A DNA stretch of 64,000 bases from Aeromonas sp. RU39B (GCF_900156095.1 NZ_FTMJ01000001.1:496001-560000), one strand, 5' to 3'. Numbered from the stretch's first letter, positions 35,743 through 45,699 are shown. The notes: generated by a model not told the origin, from the sequence alone. Made by a program: numbers and translations.

Positions 35743-37485
35743 GTGAGAAGAGGCGTGATGTCAGCACCTTGCTGGCTAATGTTGGGGACACTCTTTTGCA
35801 TGTTCTGGCTGGCATTGCCTGCGCAGGCGGCCGGCAAGCTGACCTATGAGGTGCAGGGACTAAAAGGTGAACCGCTGGATAATGTCCGGACCTATCTGGA
35901 TGGATTACCGGCCTATCAGCCGCATCAGCTAAGGGCGGTGCGCGACAAGATCCGCGAGGCAGTGACCCGTGGCTTGCAGGCGGTGGGCTATTACCAGCCC
36001 GAGATAACCCTCACGCGTGACCCCAAGGTGCGTGAGAAGATGCTCATCAAGATCAACGCGGGCAAACCGGTTCGGGTGCGTCATGTGGATATTCTGCTGC
36101 GCGGTGATGCCGGGCAGGATGAGGCCTTCAGCCAGTTGCTCGACAAACTCCCGCTAAAAGAGGGGGAGATCTTTCATCACGGCCGCTATGAATCAATCAA
36201 ATCCAGCCTCGGTAGTCTGGGCCTGTCGCGCGGCTATTTCGACGCGCGGCTGCGCAAAAGCGAGGTGAAGGTTTACCCCGATCAGCAGGCTGCCGACATT
36301 TTGATCCTGTTTGATGCCGGGCGTCGTTATCACTACGGCGATATTCGCTATGAGGCGAGCCCCGAGGCCGTCAAGCTTATCCGCCCACTTATCCGCATTC
36401 ACACCGGTGAGCCTTATCTGGCCACAGATCTGGCCGAGATGTCGCAAAATGTGTCGGCAACCAGTCTGTTTCGGGAAACCGATATTCGTCCGGTGATGGC
36501 TGAGGCGAAGGATGGCATTGTGCCGGTGCGGGTCACCCTGACGCCCCGTGACAAGCATGAGGTGGAGGCCGGTATCGGGTTTTCCACCGATGAAGGGCCG
36601 CGGGTGTCGGGCAGTTGGGAAAAACCCTGGGTCAACAGCTATGGCCACAAGCTCAAGACCGAGTTCAAGGTCTCTCAACCTAAGGCAGAAGTCAGCCTGG
36701 ATTACCAGATCCCGGTGGGCAATCCGCTGGAGGATTACTATTCGGTGCTCAGTGGCTTCAAGCACGAAGATCTCAACGATACCCAGTCTGATCTCACTAC
36801 GGTGGGTTTGCACCGCTGGAAGAAAAAGAGCAATGGCTGGGATAGGGATCTCTATTTTCGGGTGCTCTACGAAGATTATGTGCAAGCCAGCGAGAGCGGC
36901 AACAGTCTGCTGTTGCTGCCGGGAGTCTCCTGGTCGCGGCTACGGATGCGCGGTGGGCCCGTGCCCAGTTGGGGCGATCGCCAGCAGTGGCTGGTAGAAG
37001 TTTCTGACCCTTCCTGGGGCTCTGATATCAGCTTTATTCGCACCTGGGGGCGAACCAAGTGGCTGCGTACCCTGGGCGATGATCACCGCTTTTTGCTGCG
37101 CGCCGAGCAAGGCGCCATTATCGGCGACAGTTTCTCCAAGGTGCCCTCGTCGCTGCGCTTTTTCACCGGCGGTGATCAGACCGTGCGCGGCTTTGATTAT
37201 GAAAGCATCTCGCCCACCGACAGCAATGGCGAGTTGCTCGGCGCCCGTTATGTGACGGCGGCGAGCGCCGAGTATAACTATCGCTTCAGCGAGCGCTGGC
37301 TGGGTGCCTTGTTCGTGGATGGCGGTACGGCAACCAACGACTATACCGAGGCGTGGAAAATCGGCACGGGTCTTGGCGTGCGCTGGGTGACGCCGGTGGG
37401 GATGGTGCGCGTCGATGTGGCGGTCGGGGTCTCCGAGCCGGACAAGCCCTGGCGGTTGCACTTTGCCTTGGGGCCTGATCTATGA
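35743..37485 (+). CDS. tamA: Translocation and assembly module subunit TamA
   Basis: A 580-residue outer-membrane protein of the Omp85 family. An N-terminal signal peptide ends at AQA (about residue 29), three POTRA domains cover about residues 30-260, and a BamA-like 16-stranded barrel follows (GDQTVRGF, the lid-loop RGF motif, near 480; C-terminal strand WRLHFALGPDL). The GTG start at 35743 gives a basic n-region (MRRG) to the signal peptide; ATG at 35758 is possible. TamA pairs with TamB to insert some outer-membrane proteins and in phospholipid traffic. It overlaps tamB by 4 bases. Confidence 0.95.
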   Translation: MRRGVMSAPCWLMLGTLFCMFWLALPAQAAGKLTYEVQGLKGEPLDNVRTYLDGLPAYQPHQLRAVRDKIREAVTRGLQAVGYYQPEITLTRDPKVREKMLIKINAGKPVRVRHVDILLRGDAGQDEAFSQLLDKLPLKEGEIFHHGRYESIKSSLGSLGLSRGYFDARLRKSEVKVYPDQQAADILILFDAGRRYHYGDIRYEASPEAVKLIRPLIRIHTGEPYLATDLAEMSQNVSATSLFRETDIRPVMAEAKDGIVPVRVTLTPRDKHEVEAGIGFSTDEGPRVSGSWEKPWVNSYGHKLKTEFKVSQPKAEVSLDYQIPVGNPLEDYYSVLSGFKHEDLNDTQSDLTTVGLHRWKKKSNGWDRDLYFRVLYEDYVQASESGNSLLLLPGVSWSRLRMRGGPVPSWGDRQQWLVEVSDPSWGSDISFIRTWGRTKWLRTLGDDHRFLLRAEQGAIIGDSFSKVPSSLRFFTGGDQTVRGFDYESISPTDSNGELLGARYVTAASAEYNYRFSERWLGALFVDGGTATNDYTEAWKIGTGLGVRWVTPVGMVRVDVAVGVSEPDKPWRLHFALGPDL

Positions 37486-40400
37486 AGTGGTTAGCGCAAA
37501 TCCTCTTCTGGCTACTCGGTCTGTGCTTTTTGCTGCTGATCGGCGTCAGCCTGCTTGGCTTTACCCATGTCGGTAATCAATGGCTCTGGCTGCAGGCGCA
37601 AAAACAGTTGCCTGCTCTTAAAGGTGAGCTGGTGGCCGGCCAACTGGGTTATGGCTGGACGCTGGAGCATCTCTCTTGGCAGGGTGATGGGGTGCGCATT
37701 GCTGCGCGCAGAGTCGAGCTGGATTGGGATCTGGGTCGGCTACTCAAGGGGGAGCTGTGGATCCGAAACCTGGCGCTCGATGGCGCCGAGGTGCAGGTTG
37801 ATGAGGGCAGCGAACCACAGCCAGACACGGTTGAACCCAGCCCGCCAGCCGAGCCGGATACCTCATCGGCAGAGGCCTGGCGCCCACTACCGCTACGGAT
37901 CGAATTGCAGCAGCTGAGCGTCAATGGTTTAAGTGTCCATGTGCCTGACGTGTCACTGACACTGGCCAGTGGCAAACTCGGCGCCCAGTTTACCCGCCAT
38001 GGTTTGACCGTCAGGAAGCCCTTCCTGCGCGGTCTGGATCTGCGAATTGGTGAACAGTCGCAGCAGCCGGGCGCGCCATCTGCCTCTGATAAAGAGGATA
38101 ATGAACCGATAGCACTGCCTGCGGTGCATCTGCCATTTCCGGTGCTGGTGCAGTCACTGCGTCTGGAGCAAGGGCATTATCGCGATAGCTCACTCGATGA
38201 GCCGGTGCCACTGCTCGAACTGGACGGCAGTATGGTGGACGATCTGGTGCAGATTGACCGCCTGCATCTTGACCATCCACTGGCTGATGCCACGCTCAAG
38301 GGCCGTATCACCCTCTCCTCTGATTATCCCCTCAGTGCCAGACTTGATGGCACATTAGGCAAAATGCTGCTCGATGGTCGGCTGGCGGGTGAGCAACTCT
38401 CGCTTCACGCCAATGGCAGCGTGGCCAAGCTGGCCTTTGAGCTCGCAGGCAAGGGCGCGGTCAGCGCCACGGCCAAGGGGTCGCTGCAGCCGCTCGAGCC
38501 AAGCTTACCGTTTGCTGCCAGCATCAACTGGCCTGCTCTCGATTGGCCGCTGGCGGCGCGTAAAGAGGATCTCACCCGTTATCACCTGAAAAAAGGTAGC
38601 CTGAGCGCCCAGGGTTCACTCGATAACTATCAGCTTACGTTGGCAACGTCCGGGGAAGGCAGTGATGTGCCGCCCTTTACTCTGGATGTTAAGGCAAAGG
38701 GCGATCGAACGCGGTTTTCTGCTCTAACGCTGGGGCTCAAGGCGCTTGATGGTGAGATCAAGATCAAGGGGGCGCTTGGCTGGCACAAAGGGATCTCCTG
38801 GCAAGGGCAAGGGGAGTTTGCCAACCTCAATCCCGCCTGGTTTGATGAAAATATTAAAGGCGCGCTGTCGGGTGTTGTCGATAGCCGCTTTACCCTCGAC
38901 GAGCAGGGGCACTGGCAATTGGCGCTGCCCAAAACCCGCATTGAGGGGCGGGTAAATCAGTGGCCACTCACGCTCGATGGCGAGCTCACCGGTAACGATG
39001 CCTTACGTTGGCAGATACCGGGGTTGACACTGGTCTCGGGTGCCAATCGTCTGGCGGTGAAAGGCTCGCTGGCCCCCGAGCGTTGGCAGCTTGATGCATC
39101 AGTTCAGGCGCCTGAGCTCACCGGTATTTATCCGGGCTTGAAAGGGGCGTTAAGCGGCAGTGCGACGCTGCGTGGCAATGCCAACAAACCTGCTGTGAAG
39201 CTTGATCTGACGGCCAGCCGGCTCTACTACTCTGGGCTGGATCTGCTGGATGCGGCCGTCAAGGGGGATGTCACGTTGGGGCCGGATCCGGCCGGCGAGG
39301 TGAGTGCTCGCGTGGCCGAGATAAAACAGGATGGCGTCAACCTGAAAGGCTTAACGGCGCAGTTGTCCGGTACTCTCAGTCAGCACAACCTGACGCTGTC
39401 AGTGCGCGGAAACCCGATAGGAACCGACCTGCGCCTGACCGGTCACAGCCGTGGCGATCGCTGGCAGGGCCAACTGGAGCAGTGGGTGGTGCGCTCGCCG
39501 CTGCGCCAATGGTCACTGCATGCACCCTGGTCGCTCGATGTGGATACCCGCCGCTGGCAAGCCCGTCACTCCGGGCTGTGTCTGGACTCGCAGGATGCCT
39601 CACTGTGCATCAAACCGGGAACGGTTGCCAAGACTGCGGGCGAGGCCGAGTTTGCCCTGACCCACTTTAATCTGACCCGCCTGCGCCCCTGGTTGCCAGA
39701 AGGTTTCGTCTGGCAGTCGGTGCTCTCGGCCGATGGGCGAATCGGTTGGCGTGGGGCCAAGCCCGAGCTGCATGCCAGAGTGCGCACCACGCCCGGCACG
39801 TTTCGTAGCGATCAGATCACCACGGCCTATGAGACGCTGCTGCTCGAGCTGGATCTTGATCCCAAGCAGGCCAGTGTCGCGTTGGCGTTCGAGTCAAACG
39901 CGCTGGGTAAGCTCAATACCCGCGTGCAGGTGGCCGATCCGATGGGACGTGGTGCGTTGGGTGGGGAGCTTGCGCTTGATGCGCTCAAGCCCGATGCCTT
40001 TGCGGCGCTGATCCCGGACGTGCGTGAGCTCAAAGGCTCCCTGTCCGGTCAGGCGCGCTTTGATGGCACGCTCAAGCGGCCGCTGCTGTTTGGTGACATT
40101 CGCCTGCGTGATGGCAAGGTGTTGACCACCTCGGACATGCTGACACTCAACGGGCTCGACACCCGCCTGACCATTGCCGGTGAGCGGGCCGATATTGATG
40201 GTAAGGTGTTGGTCGGCAAGGGGCCGCTGACTTTAGGTGGCAGCCTGAATTGGGCCACGCTACCGGTGCAGGGCAATCTGACACTGCGCGGCAAGGATCT
40301 CGAGGCGCAATACCCCGGCATGGGACGGGTGAAGGTAACGCCGGATCTCACTATTGCGCTTGGCGAGCAGACCCGGATCAGTGGCAGTATTGCCATCCCT

Positions 40401-41216
40401 TGGGCGCGCATCAATGTGAAGAACCTGCCGGAGAGTGCAGTCACTGTCTCCGATGATGTGGTGATTGTGCAAGATGCGCAGGCGCCCGCAAAGCCCGCAA
40501 CCCCGCTGCCTTTATGGCTCAGGGTGCAGGTAGCGATTGGACCGGACGTGCAGCTCGATGCGCTGGGTCTGCGTACCCATCTGGCCGGTCAGGTGCGCCT
40601 GAGTCAAGATGAGGGCACACCCTTGGCCGCACGCGGTGACATCATGCTCAGCGATGGTCGTTTTCGTGCATATGGGCAGAACCTCATTATTCAGCAGGGG
40701 CGGATCCGCTTCTCCGGCCCGCTCGATGAGCCCTATCTGAACGTTGATGCCATTCGCAATCCCGACACGGTGGAAGATGACGTGACTGTGGGGGTTAAGG
40801 TCACCGGACCAGCCAGCAAGCCGACCTTGACGGTCTACTCGAACCCGACCTTGTCAGAATCCGAGCGGCTCTCATATCTGCTGCGCGGCAAGGGGTTGAG
40901 CACCAATGGCGAAGACTCTGGCATGAATGGGTTGCTGCTCTCTGGCGCCGTGGGCCTCGGTGGCGGGGTGGTGTCGTCGGTGGGCGAGAGTCTGGGGCTC
41001 AGTGATGTCAGTCTGGATACGACCGGCAGTGGCGATGATACCCAGGTGACCTTGTCGGCCTATCTGTTACCGGGATTGCAGCTGCAATATGGCGTCGGGG
41101 TGTTCAGTCCGATTGCCGAGTTTAAATTGCGCTACGAGCTGATGCCCAAGCTCTATCTTCAGGCGATGACCGGGTTGGCACAAGCGGTCGATCTCTTCTA
41201 TCGCTTCGAGTTTTAA
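37482..41216 (+). CDS. tamB: Translocation and assembly module subunit TamB
   Basis: A 1244-residue AsmA-like bridge protein. One N-terminal TM helix (residues about 5-27) anchors it in the inner membrane, a long periplasmic repeat of beta-strands follows, and the C-terminal DUF490/TamB domain is present (INVKNLPESAVTVSDDVV, GPASKPTLTVYSNPTLSESE, YELMPKLYLQAMTG). The ATGA overlap with tamA implies translational coupling. Proposed roles are in outer-membrane protein assembly and anterograde phospholipid transport. Confidence 0.95.
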   Translation: MKWLAQILFWLLGLCFLLLIGVSLLGFTHVGNQWLWLQAQKQLPALKGELVAGQLGYGWTLEHLSWQGDGVRIAARRVELDWDLGRLLKGELWIRNLALDGAEVQVDEGSEPQPDTVEPSPPAEPDTSSAEAWRPLPLRIELQQLSVNGLSVHVPDVSLTLASGKLGAQFTRHGLTVRKPFLRGLDLRIGEQSQQPGAPSASDKEDNEPIALPAVHLPFPVLVQSLRLEQGHYRDSSLDEPVPLLELDGSMVDDLVQIDRLHLDHPLADATLKGRITLSSDYPLSARLDGTLGKMLLDGRLAGEQLSLHANGSVAKLAFELAGKGAVSATAKGSLQPLEPSLPFAASINWPALDWPLAARKEDLTRYHLKKGSLSAQGSLDNYQLTLATSGEGSDVPPFTLDVKAKGDRTRFSALTLGLKALDGEIKIKGALGWHKGISWQGQGEFANLNPAWFDENIKGALSGVVDSRFTLDEQGHWQLALPKTRIEGRVNQWPLTLDGELTGNDALRWQIPGLTLVSGANRLAVKGSLAPERWQLDASVQAPELTGIYPGLKGALSGSATLRGNANKPAVKLDLTASRLYYSGLDLLDAAVKGDVTLGPDPAGEVSARVAEIKQDGVNLKGLTAQLSGTLSQHNLTLSVRGNPIGTDLRLTGHSRGDRWQGQLEQWVVRSPLRQWSLHAPWSLDVDTRRWQARHSGLCLDSQDASLCIKPGTVAKTAGEAEFALTHFNLTRLRPWLPEGFVWQSVLSADGRIGWRGAKPELHARVRTTPGTFRSDQITTAYETLLLELDLDPKQASVALAFESNALGKLNTRVQVADPMGRGALGGELALDALKPDAFAALIPDVRELKGSLSGQARFDGTLKRPLLFGDIRLRDGKVLTTSDMLTLNGLDTRLTIAGERADIDGKVLVGKGPLTLGGSLNWATLPVQGNLTLRGKDLEAQYPGMGRVKVTPDLTIALGEQTRISGSIAIPWARINVKNLPESAVTVSDDVVIVQDAQAPAKPATPLPLWLRVQVAIGPDVQLDALGLRTHLAGQVRLSQDEGTPLAARGDIMLSDGRFRAYGQNLIIQQGRIRFSGPLDEPYLNVDAIRNPDTVEDDVTVGVKVTGPASKPTLTVYSNPTLSESERLSYLLRGKGLSTNGEDSGMNGLLLSGAVGLGGGVVSSVGESLGLSDVSLDTTGSGDDTQVTLSAYLLPGLQLQYGVGVFSPIAEFKLRYELMPKLYLQAMTGLAQAVDLFYRFEF

Positions 41217-41253
41217 CCCGCATCGCGTGCAATAAATGCAGCGCACAGAAATA

Positions 41254-41282
41254 ACAAAGCCCGACCAATGGTCGGGCTTTGT
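41254..41282. terminator. Terminator shared by tamB and tRNA-Tyr
   Basis: ACAAAGCCCGAC and GTCGGGCTTTGT form a 12-base-pair stem with a short loop, between the tamB stop and the 3' end of the minus-strand tRNA-Tyr. It can serve both convergent transcripts. Confidence 0.8.
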
Positions 41283-41288
41283 GCAAGA

Positions 41289-41373
41289 TGGTGGAGGGAG
41301 AAGGATTCGAACCTTCGAAGGCAGTGCCGTCAGATTTACAGTCTGATCCCTTTGGCCGCTCGGGAACCCCTCC
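41289..41373 (-). tRNA. tRNA-Tyr (anticodon GTA)
   Basis: An 85-base class II tRNA on the minus strand with a long variable arm. The acceptor GGAGGGG pairs with the 3' CCCTCC region, the anticodon stem CAGAC/GTCTG-type arm frames GTA in the loop CTGTAAA, the T-arm has GGTTCGAATCC, and CCA is encoded. A 115-base gap without features separates it from the next gene. Confidence 0.95.
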
Positions 41374-41488
41374 GCAGGCAAAAATAGTAGCCGCTTTGCT
41401 CTGTCATGGGAAGCCTTTTGGTTTTTTCCCTTAACTTTCCAGATGATGGGTCGTTAAAGAGGGACCTTTTGGCAAGTTTGGAAACGGC

Positions 41489-41998
41489 ATGAGCAAAGTG
41501 ACAGTTCGGCTAGTCGATGAAACAGCGCTGGGTCAGCGGCTCAATCACGATGTGCAAAACAATGATCGCGCCGACTTTCAGCTCTATCTGGCGCTGCTCG
41601 ATGAGCGGGTGGAGACGCAGCCCTGGTTTACGGGCAAGCCTGCCGACCAAGCACCTGCGATTGATTGGCGTGTCCATTTCCAATTGCCCGCCCCCGCGGT
41701 GCTGCAACAGGATGCTCCTGCCGATAGCAGTTGGCTCAATGCCTGTCTGTGTGAAGGGGGGAGTATGAGTGATATTCGCCTTGCCCTGGAGCTCACTCCA
41801 CCACCGCTAAAAGGCGTCAATCCACTGCTCGAGCCTGATGTTTATCTCAACTTATCTGCCAGAGCCCGGGCGCGACTGACCAACGGTGAATGGATTAATG
41901 ACGAGCAAAAGAGCGAGCACGTTGACCCGCAGCTGATGTTAAGTGTGCTGACCGAGCTTAATCAGGGTAGCGAGCCCCGCTTACACTGGGCTGCTTGA
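41489..41998 (+). CDS. VC2046/SO_2500-like conserved protein
   Basis: A 169-residue soluble, acidic protein of unknown function, resembling the VC2046/SO_2500 family of Vibrio, Shewanella and Aeromonas (N-terminal LGQRLNHDVQNNDRADFQLYLALL). No signal peptide, membrane helix or catalytic motif is visible. It is a single gene ending at a strong terminator shared with raiA. The family call is from memory of sequence pattern. Confidence 0.6.
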   Translation: MSKVTVRLVDETALGQRLNHDVQNNDRADFQLYLALLDERVETQPWFTGKPADQAPAIDWRVHFQLPAPAVLQQDAPADSSWLNACLCEGGSMSDIRLALELTPPPLKGVNPLLEPDVYLNLSARARARLTNGEWINDEQKSEHVDPQLMLSVLTELNQGSEPRLHWAA

Positions 41999-42023
41999 GC
42001 GGCACTTGTAACGGGCAGAGACG

Positions 42024-42049
42024 AAAAAGGCGGGAAATCCCGCCTTTTT
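42024..42049. terminator. Bidirectional terminator
   Basis: AAAAAGGCGGGA and TCCCGCCTTTTT form a stem between the convergent VC2046-like gene and raiA, with T-runs both ways. Confidence 0.88.
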
Positions 42050-42069
42050 GCTGAGTGATGAGTGAAGGG

Positions 42070-42408
42070 TTACGCATCGACCGGGTCGGTGCGGCACTGC
42101 TCTTTGCCGGAGCGCACCGAACGGTGGGCTTGCGGCTTATCCGTATGACGGTTGAGTTGGCGCTCCAGTTTCTGGCCCACCTCTGTCACCGCTGCATAAA
42201 GATCCTCATGGCTGGCCTGTGCAAACAGGGTGCCGCTGGGAATCGAGATCGTTGCATCTACCACAAACGTCTGACCTTCCTTGCCAATGGTGACGTGGGG
42301 TTTGATAAGAGGCACCTGAAGACGTTCGAGCTTGTCAAAGCGGGACTCAATGCGCTCGCGAATAGCCGGGGTGATGTCCATGATTTTGCTGGTAATTTCT
42401 ACGTTCAT
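42070..42408 (-). CDS. raiA: Ribosome-associated translation inhibitor RaiA/HPF family
   Basis: A 112-residue short HPF/RaiA protein with beta-alpha-beta-beta-beta-alpha fold. It has the N-terminal ITSKIMDITPAIRERIESRF and the FAQASHEDLYAAVTEVGQKLERQL helix of the family. It binds the 30S subunit and stabilises idle ribosomes in stationary phase. The ~20-residue tail is closer to YfiA (RaiA) than to Hpf. A consensus CRP site lies 68-83 bases upstream of its start, consistent with cAMP control. Confidence 0.88.
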   Translation of the reverse strand: MNVEITSKIMDITPAIRERIESRFDKLERLQVPLIKPHVTIGKEGQTFVVDATISIPSGTLFAQASHEDLYAAVTEVGQKLERQLNRHTDKPQAHRSVRSGKEQCRTDPVDA

Positions 42409-42475
42409 ATAACCCCCCTTAGGGTCGTCTTGCTGGTCTCTTCAAATTCAGATTACCGATTGGGTAAGTTGAATT

Positions 42476-42491
42476 TGTGACTTTTATCACA
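42476..42491. promoter_or_regulatory. CRP (cAMP receptor protein) binding site upstream of raiA
   Basis: TGTGACTTTTATCACA matches TGTGA-N6-TCACA perfectly. It lies about 75 bases from the raiA start on the minus strand. The gap 42409-42780, over 300 bases, contains no other supported element; it also serves as upstream region of the GGDEF/EAL gene, so CRP could act on either. Confidence 0.75.
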
Positions 42492-42780
42492 AAATTAGCG
42501 ACTTCGTTCGGGGCTGGCAAGTAAATGTGATCGTATCAATTTATTGCTAAAAAAGAGCTTGAGCTTGGCGGCGGGGGTGGGCAGTATGTCAGGAGTTGAG
42601 TCGTTTCTGTCCCCCCTTTGGCAGCGCATTTTGACGACCTGAATCCAGCCAGTTTCCTGCCGTTTCCCCCTTGGTATCACCCGTATTTCCATAACAGTTT
42701 TTTGGGTTTCGCTGATGCCGAGCGACTCAACAACAGGTATGATGCGGCCGACGTAGTCGTTTAAGTGGTCGGAGTGGTTG

Positions 42781-45699
42781 ATGAGTGTGCACACCACACA
42801 ACTGATGTGGTTTTTTGATATCAGAAGCGGGGCGTGCCGCTGGTCACCCAGTCTGGTTGCCGAGCAGTTGGCGTCGGCCAACTTGTTGCCAACCTCGACT
42901 GCGTTGGCGTCGCTCGCCAGTCAATGTCGTGTCGCCCGCGAGCCGTTCGTGTGGCATCCGGAGCTCGTCGCCGGCGTACACGCCGAAATGAAGTTGTTGC
43001 CGCTCGATACCCCCAGCGCATGCTTAGGGCAGTTGACCCTGAGTGGCACGCTGCCGCTGCCCGTCATGGCGTCGACCACGCAGTACCACTCGTTGCTGGA
43101 TCTCTCCTGTGGCTTGTCCTCGCTCGAAGAGGGGGTAAGGCACTTTTATCCCCGCTTTTCCCAATGGTTCAAAGAGGCGCTGGGCTGTTGCTGTAGCGCC
43201 CTGTGGATGTGCGATGGCGAACATCTCCGCTGCCTTTATGATTCACGGGAAGTGAAAGAGGGTATCGCACATCCGTTGGCTGAATTTCCTGCGCTGCAAA
43301 CCATGCTCTCTCTGAGCGGTCCGGTGGTGCTTGAAGAGAGCGCCAGCCATCCTCTGGCCCTTGAGCTGTCGCCTTTGGTTGAAGGGGCCAGCCAACTGCT
43401 GATGCCAATCCGGGTTGATGATGAGTTATTGGGGCTGGTGACTTGCGGCTGGTCGGCATCGCATGCGCCGCTTGGTGTGGCAGAGCAGGCGCTGCTCGGC
43501 AGTGCCTGCACCCTGATGGGGAAGGTGATCTCGCAATCGCAGGCCATACGCGATGCGCAGAGGTGGTCACGGCGATCCCGTCTGGTCGAGCAATTCTCCC
43601 AGGCGGTGTCGGCGCAGACCGGGCTCTCATTTCTGGAAACGCTGGTCACTCAACTGGTGTCACTGTTTGCGGTCGATGGTGCCTGGCTTTGCGAACGTAA
43701 TGGTGAAGACAAGGTGCGGCTGGTGGTGGCCTCGGGCGAGCGTCCCGATGGGGAATATCCGCTCGATGGCACCTTCTGCGAGAGCGTTTATCGTGGCGCG
43801 GCCATTCGTCTGCCCATGGAGCCTTCCAAGCCGGACTCGCGTCTTTACTGCGCGACGCCGCTACTGAGCGGGCAGGGCGAGATCATCGGGCATCTGGCGC
43901 TGATCTGTTATAGCCAGGAGCAAGCTGACGACATCGAGAGCGTGTTACAACTGTTCTCGAGTCGGGTTGCCGCCGAGCTGGAGCGCTTGCAGGTAGAAGC
44001 GCAGCTGCGCCTCTCTGCCGTTGCCTTTGAAACCCATGAAGGGATTGTGATAACCGATCCCCATTTCTGCATCTTGCGAGTCAACAAGGCTTTTTGCCAG
44101 ATAACCGGTTATGACAGCCGGACTGTGCTTGGTCTGACACTGGGTGAGGGCGTCTGGAAAGGGGGGCTGGGTTATCGGCTCGATGCCCTTAATCGCTGGC
44201 AAGGTGAAACCGAGCGTGAGCGCAGTGATGGCCGCCTGACCAATCACTGGGAAATCGTCACGCCGGTTCATGACGATCGCGGTCAGATCTCCCACTTTGT
44301 TATCTGTTTTGAAGATATTTCCGAGCGCAAGGCGGCGCAGCGCAAAATTCAGGATCTGGCTTATTACGATGAGCTGACCGGTCTGCCTAATCGCCGCCAA
44401 CTGCAAGAGAGTCTGCCACGCGCCTTTGAGCTCGCGCGCAAGAACGATGTGATTGGCGCGCTGCTGTTTATCGATCTCGATCACTTCAAGACCATCAATG
44501 ATTCGCTCGGTCATGCGACCGGTGACTGGCTGCTTCGGCAAGTGGCCGATCGTCTCAAGCGTTTGATTCGCCAAGGCGATTTTCTGGCTCGCCTCGGTGG
44601 CGACGAGTTTGTGTTATTGCTGCCGCACCTTTCGGCCAGTCCGCCTCAGGCGGAGATGCAGGCCGATCTGGTGGGTGAGCGCCTGATTGCCGAGCTGTCG
44701 GCCCCTTACCCGTTTGCTGGCCAATCCCTGCACATCGGGGCCAGCGTCGGCATCACCCTCTTCCCTGGTCGTGACCAAGGGGCTGACGATCTGCTCAAGC
44801 AGGCCGATACCGCCATGTATCAGGCTAAGTCGGCCGGTCGGCGCACCTTGCGCTTTTTCGATATCACCATGCAGCAGCAGGCTGACCGTCGTCTGCAGGT
44901 GCATAACGAGCTGCGTGGCGCGCTCGATAACAACGAGTTACTGCTCTATTACCAGCCGCAGCACATGGTGGAAGGGGGCGAGATCATCGGCGTCGAGGCG
45001 CTGTTGCGCTGGCAACCGCCCGGTCGCAGCATGGTGTCGCCCGGCGAGTTTGTACCGATTGCCGAAGAGACCGATCTGATTGTCGATATCGGCAACTGGG
45101 TGCTGCTCGAGGCTTGTCACCAGTATGTGGCGTGGGAAGAAGATGGCATCCATATTCCCCAGTTGTCGGTCAACGTCAGTGCCAAGCAGTTCCACGCCCC
45201 TGATTTTGTCGACAGGGTACATGAAGTGCTGGCCATGACCGGCATGGACCCAACCTCTCTGAATCTTGAGATCACCGAGTCGGTGGTGCTCGGTCACGCC
45301 GAAGATACCTTGCACAAAATGAGCGAGCTTAAAGAGTTGGGTATCAGCTTTGCTATCGACGACTTTGGCGCGGGTTACTCCTCACTGAGTTACCTCAAGC
45401 GCTTGCCGGCGGACGAGCTCAAGATTGATCGCTCGTTTATCCAGGACATTCCCCATGATGCCGACAACATGGCGATCGTGGAGGCGGTGCTGGCGATGGC
45501 CAAGCACATGGGCTTTAACGTGACCGCCGAAGGGGTTGAGACCCGCCAGCAACTGGAGTTTCTGCAGGCTCAGGGCTGCAGTTTCTATCAGGGCTATCTC
45601 GCCTCCAAGCCACTGCCGGTCGAGTATCTTTACCGCTATGTGCGCCGGGTGGGCGTGGCGGGCGATCGCGACGCCCATTTGGCGATGCGTCAAGTGTAA
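42781..45699 (+). CDS. Bifunctional GGDEF/EAL sensor protein (c-di-GMP metabolism)
   Basis: A 972-residue soluble protein with two N-terminal GAF-like sensor regions (about residues 95-265 and 275-410), a PAS domain (about 410-520), GGDEF (about 530-705) and EAL (about 710-955). The catalytic GGDEF is intact at 606-610 and preceded by an inhibitory RxxD (RQGD) five residues before it. The EAL domain has EALLRW at 739, NVSAKQF, the metal-binding IDDFGAGYSS and EGVET. Both synthase and phosphodiesterase activities are therefore possible. Start ATG at 42781 has GGAG 6 bases upstream. Confidence 0.93.
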   Translation: MSVHTTQLMWFFDIRSGACRWSPSLVAEQLASANLLPTSTALASLASQCRVAREPFVWHPELVAGVHAEMKLLPLDTPSACLGQLTLSGTLPLPVMASTTQYHSLLDLSCGLSSLEEGVRHFYPRFSQWFKEALGCCCSALWMCDGEHLRCLYDSREVKEGIAHPLAEFPALQTMLSLSGPVVLEESASHPLALELSPLVEGASQLLMPIRVDDELLGLVTCGWSASHAPLGVAEQALLGSACTLMGKVISQSQAIRDAQRWSRRSRLVEQFSQAVSAQTGLSFLETLVTQLVSLFAVDGAWLCERNGEDKVRLVVASGERPDGEYPLDGTFCESVYRGAAIRLPMEPSKPDSRLYCATPLLSGQGEIIGHLALICYSQEQADDIESVLQLFSSRVAAELERLQVEAQLRLSAVAFETHEGIVITDPHFCILRVNKAFCQITGYDSRTVLGLTLGEGVWKGGLGYRLDALNRWQGETERERSDGRLTNHWEIVTPVHDDRGQISHFVICFEDISERKAAQRKIQDLAYYDELTGLPNRRQLQESLPRAFELARKNDVIGALLFIDLDHFKTINDSLGHATGDWLLRQVADRLKRLIRQGDFLARLGGDEFVLLLPHLSASPPQAEMQADLVGERLIAELSAPYPFAGQSLHIGASVGITLFPGRDQGADDLLKQADTAMYQAKSAGRRTLRFFDITMQQQADRRLQVHNELRGALDNNELLLYYQPQHMVEGGEIIGVEALLRWQPPGRSMVSPGEFVPIAEETDLIVDIGNWVLLEACHQYVAWEEDGIHIPQLSVNVSAKQFHAPDFVDRVHEVLAMTGMDPTSLNLEITESVVLGHAEDTLHKMSELKELGISFAIDDFGAGYSSLSYLKRLPADELKIDRSFIQDIPHDADNMAIVEAVLAMAKHMGFNVTAEGVETRQQLEFLQAQGCSFYQGYLASKPLPVEYLYRYVRRVGVAGDRDAHLAMRQV

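Noticed and set aside
42495..42881. A 128-codon minus-strand frame in the raiA upstream region
   Set aside because: It overlaps the start of the GGDEF/EAL gene, contains the CRP-adjacent region, and has no family resemblance or good ribosome-binding site.
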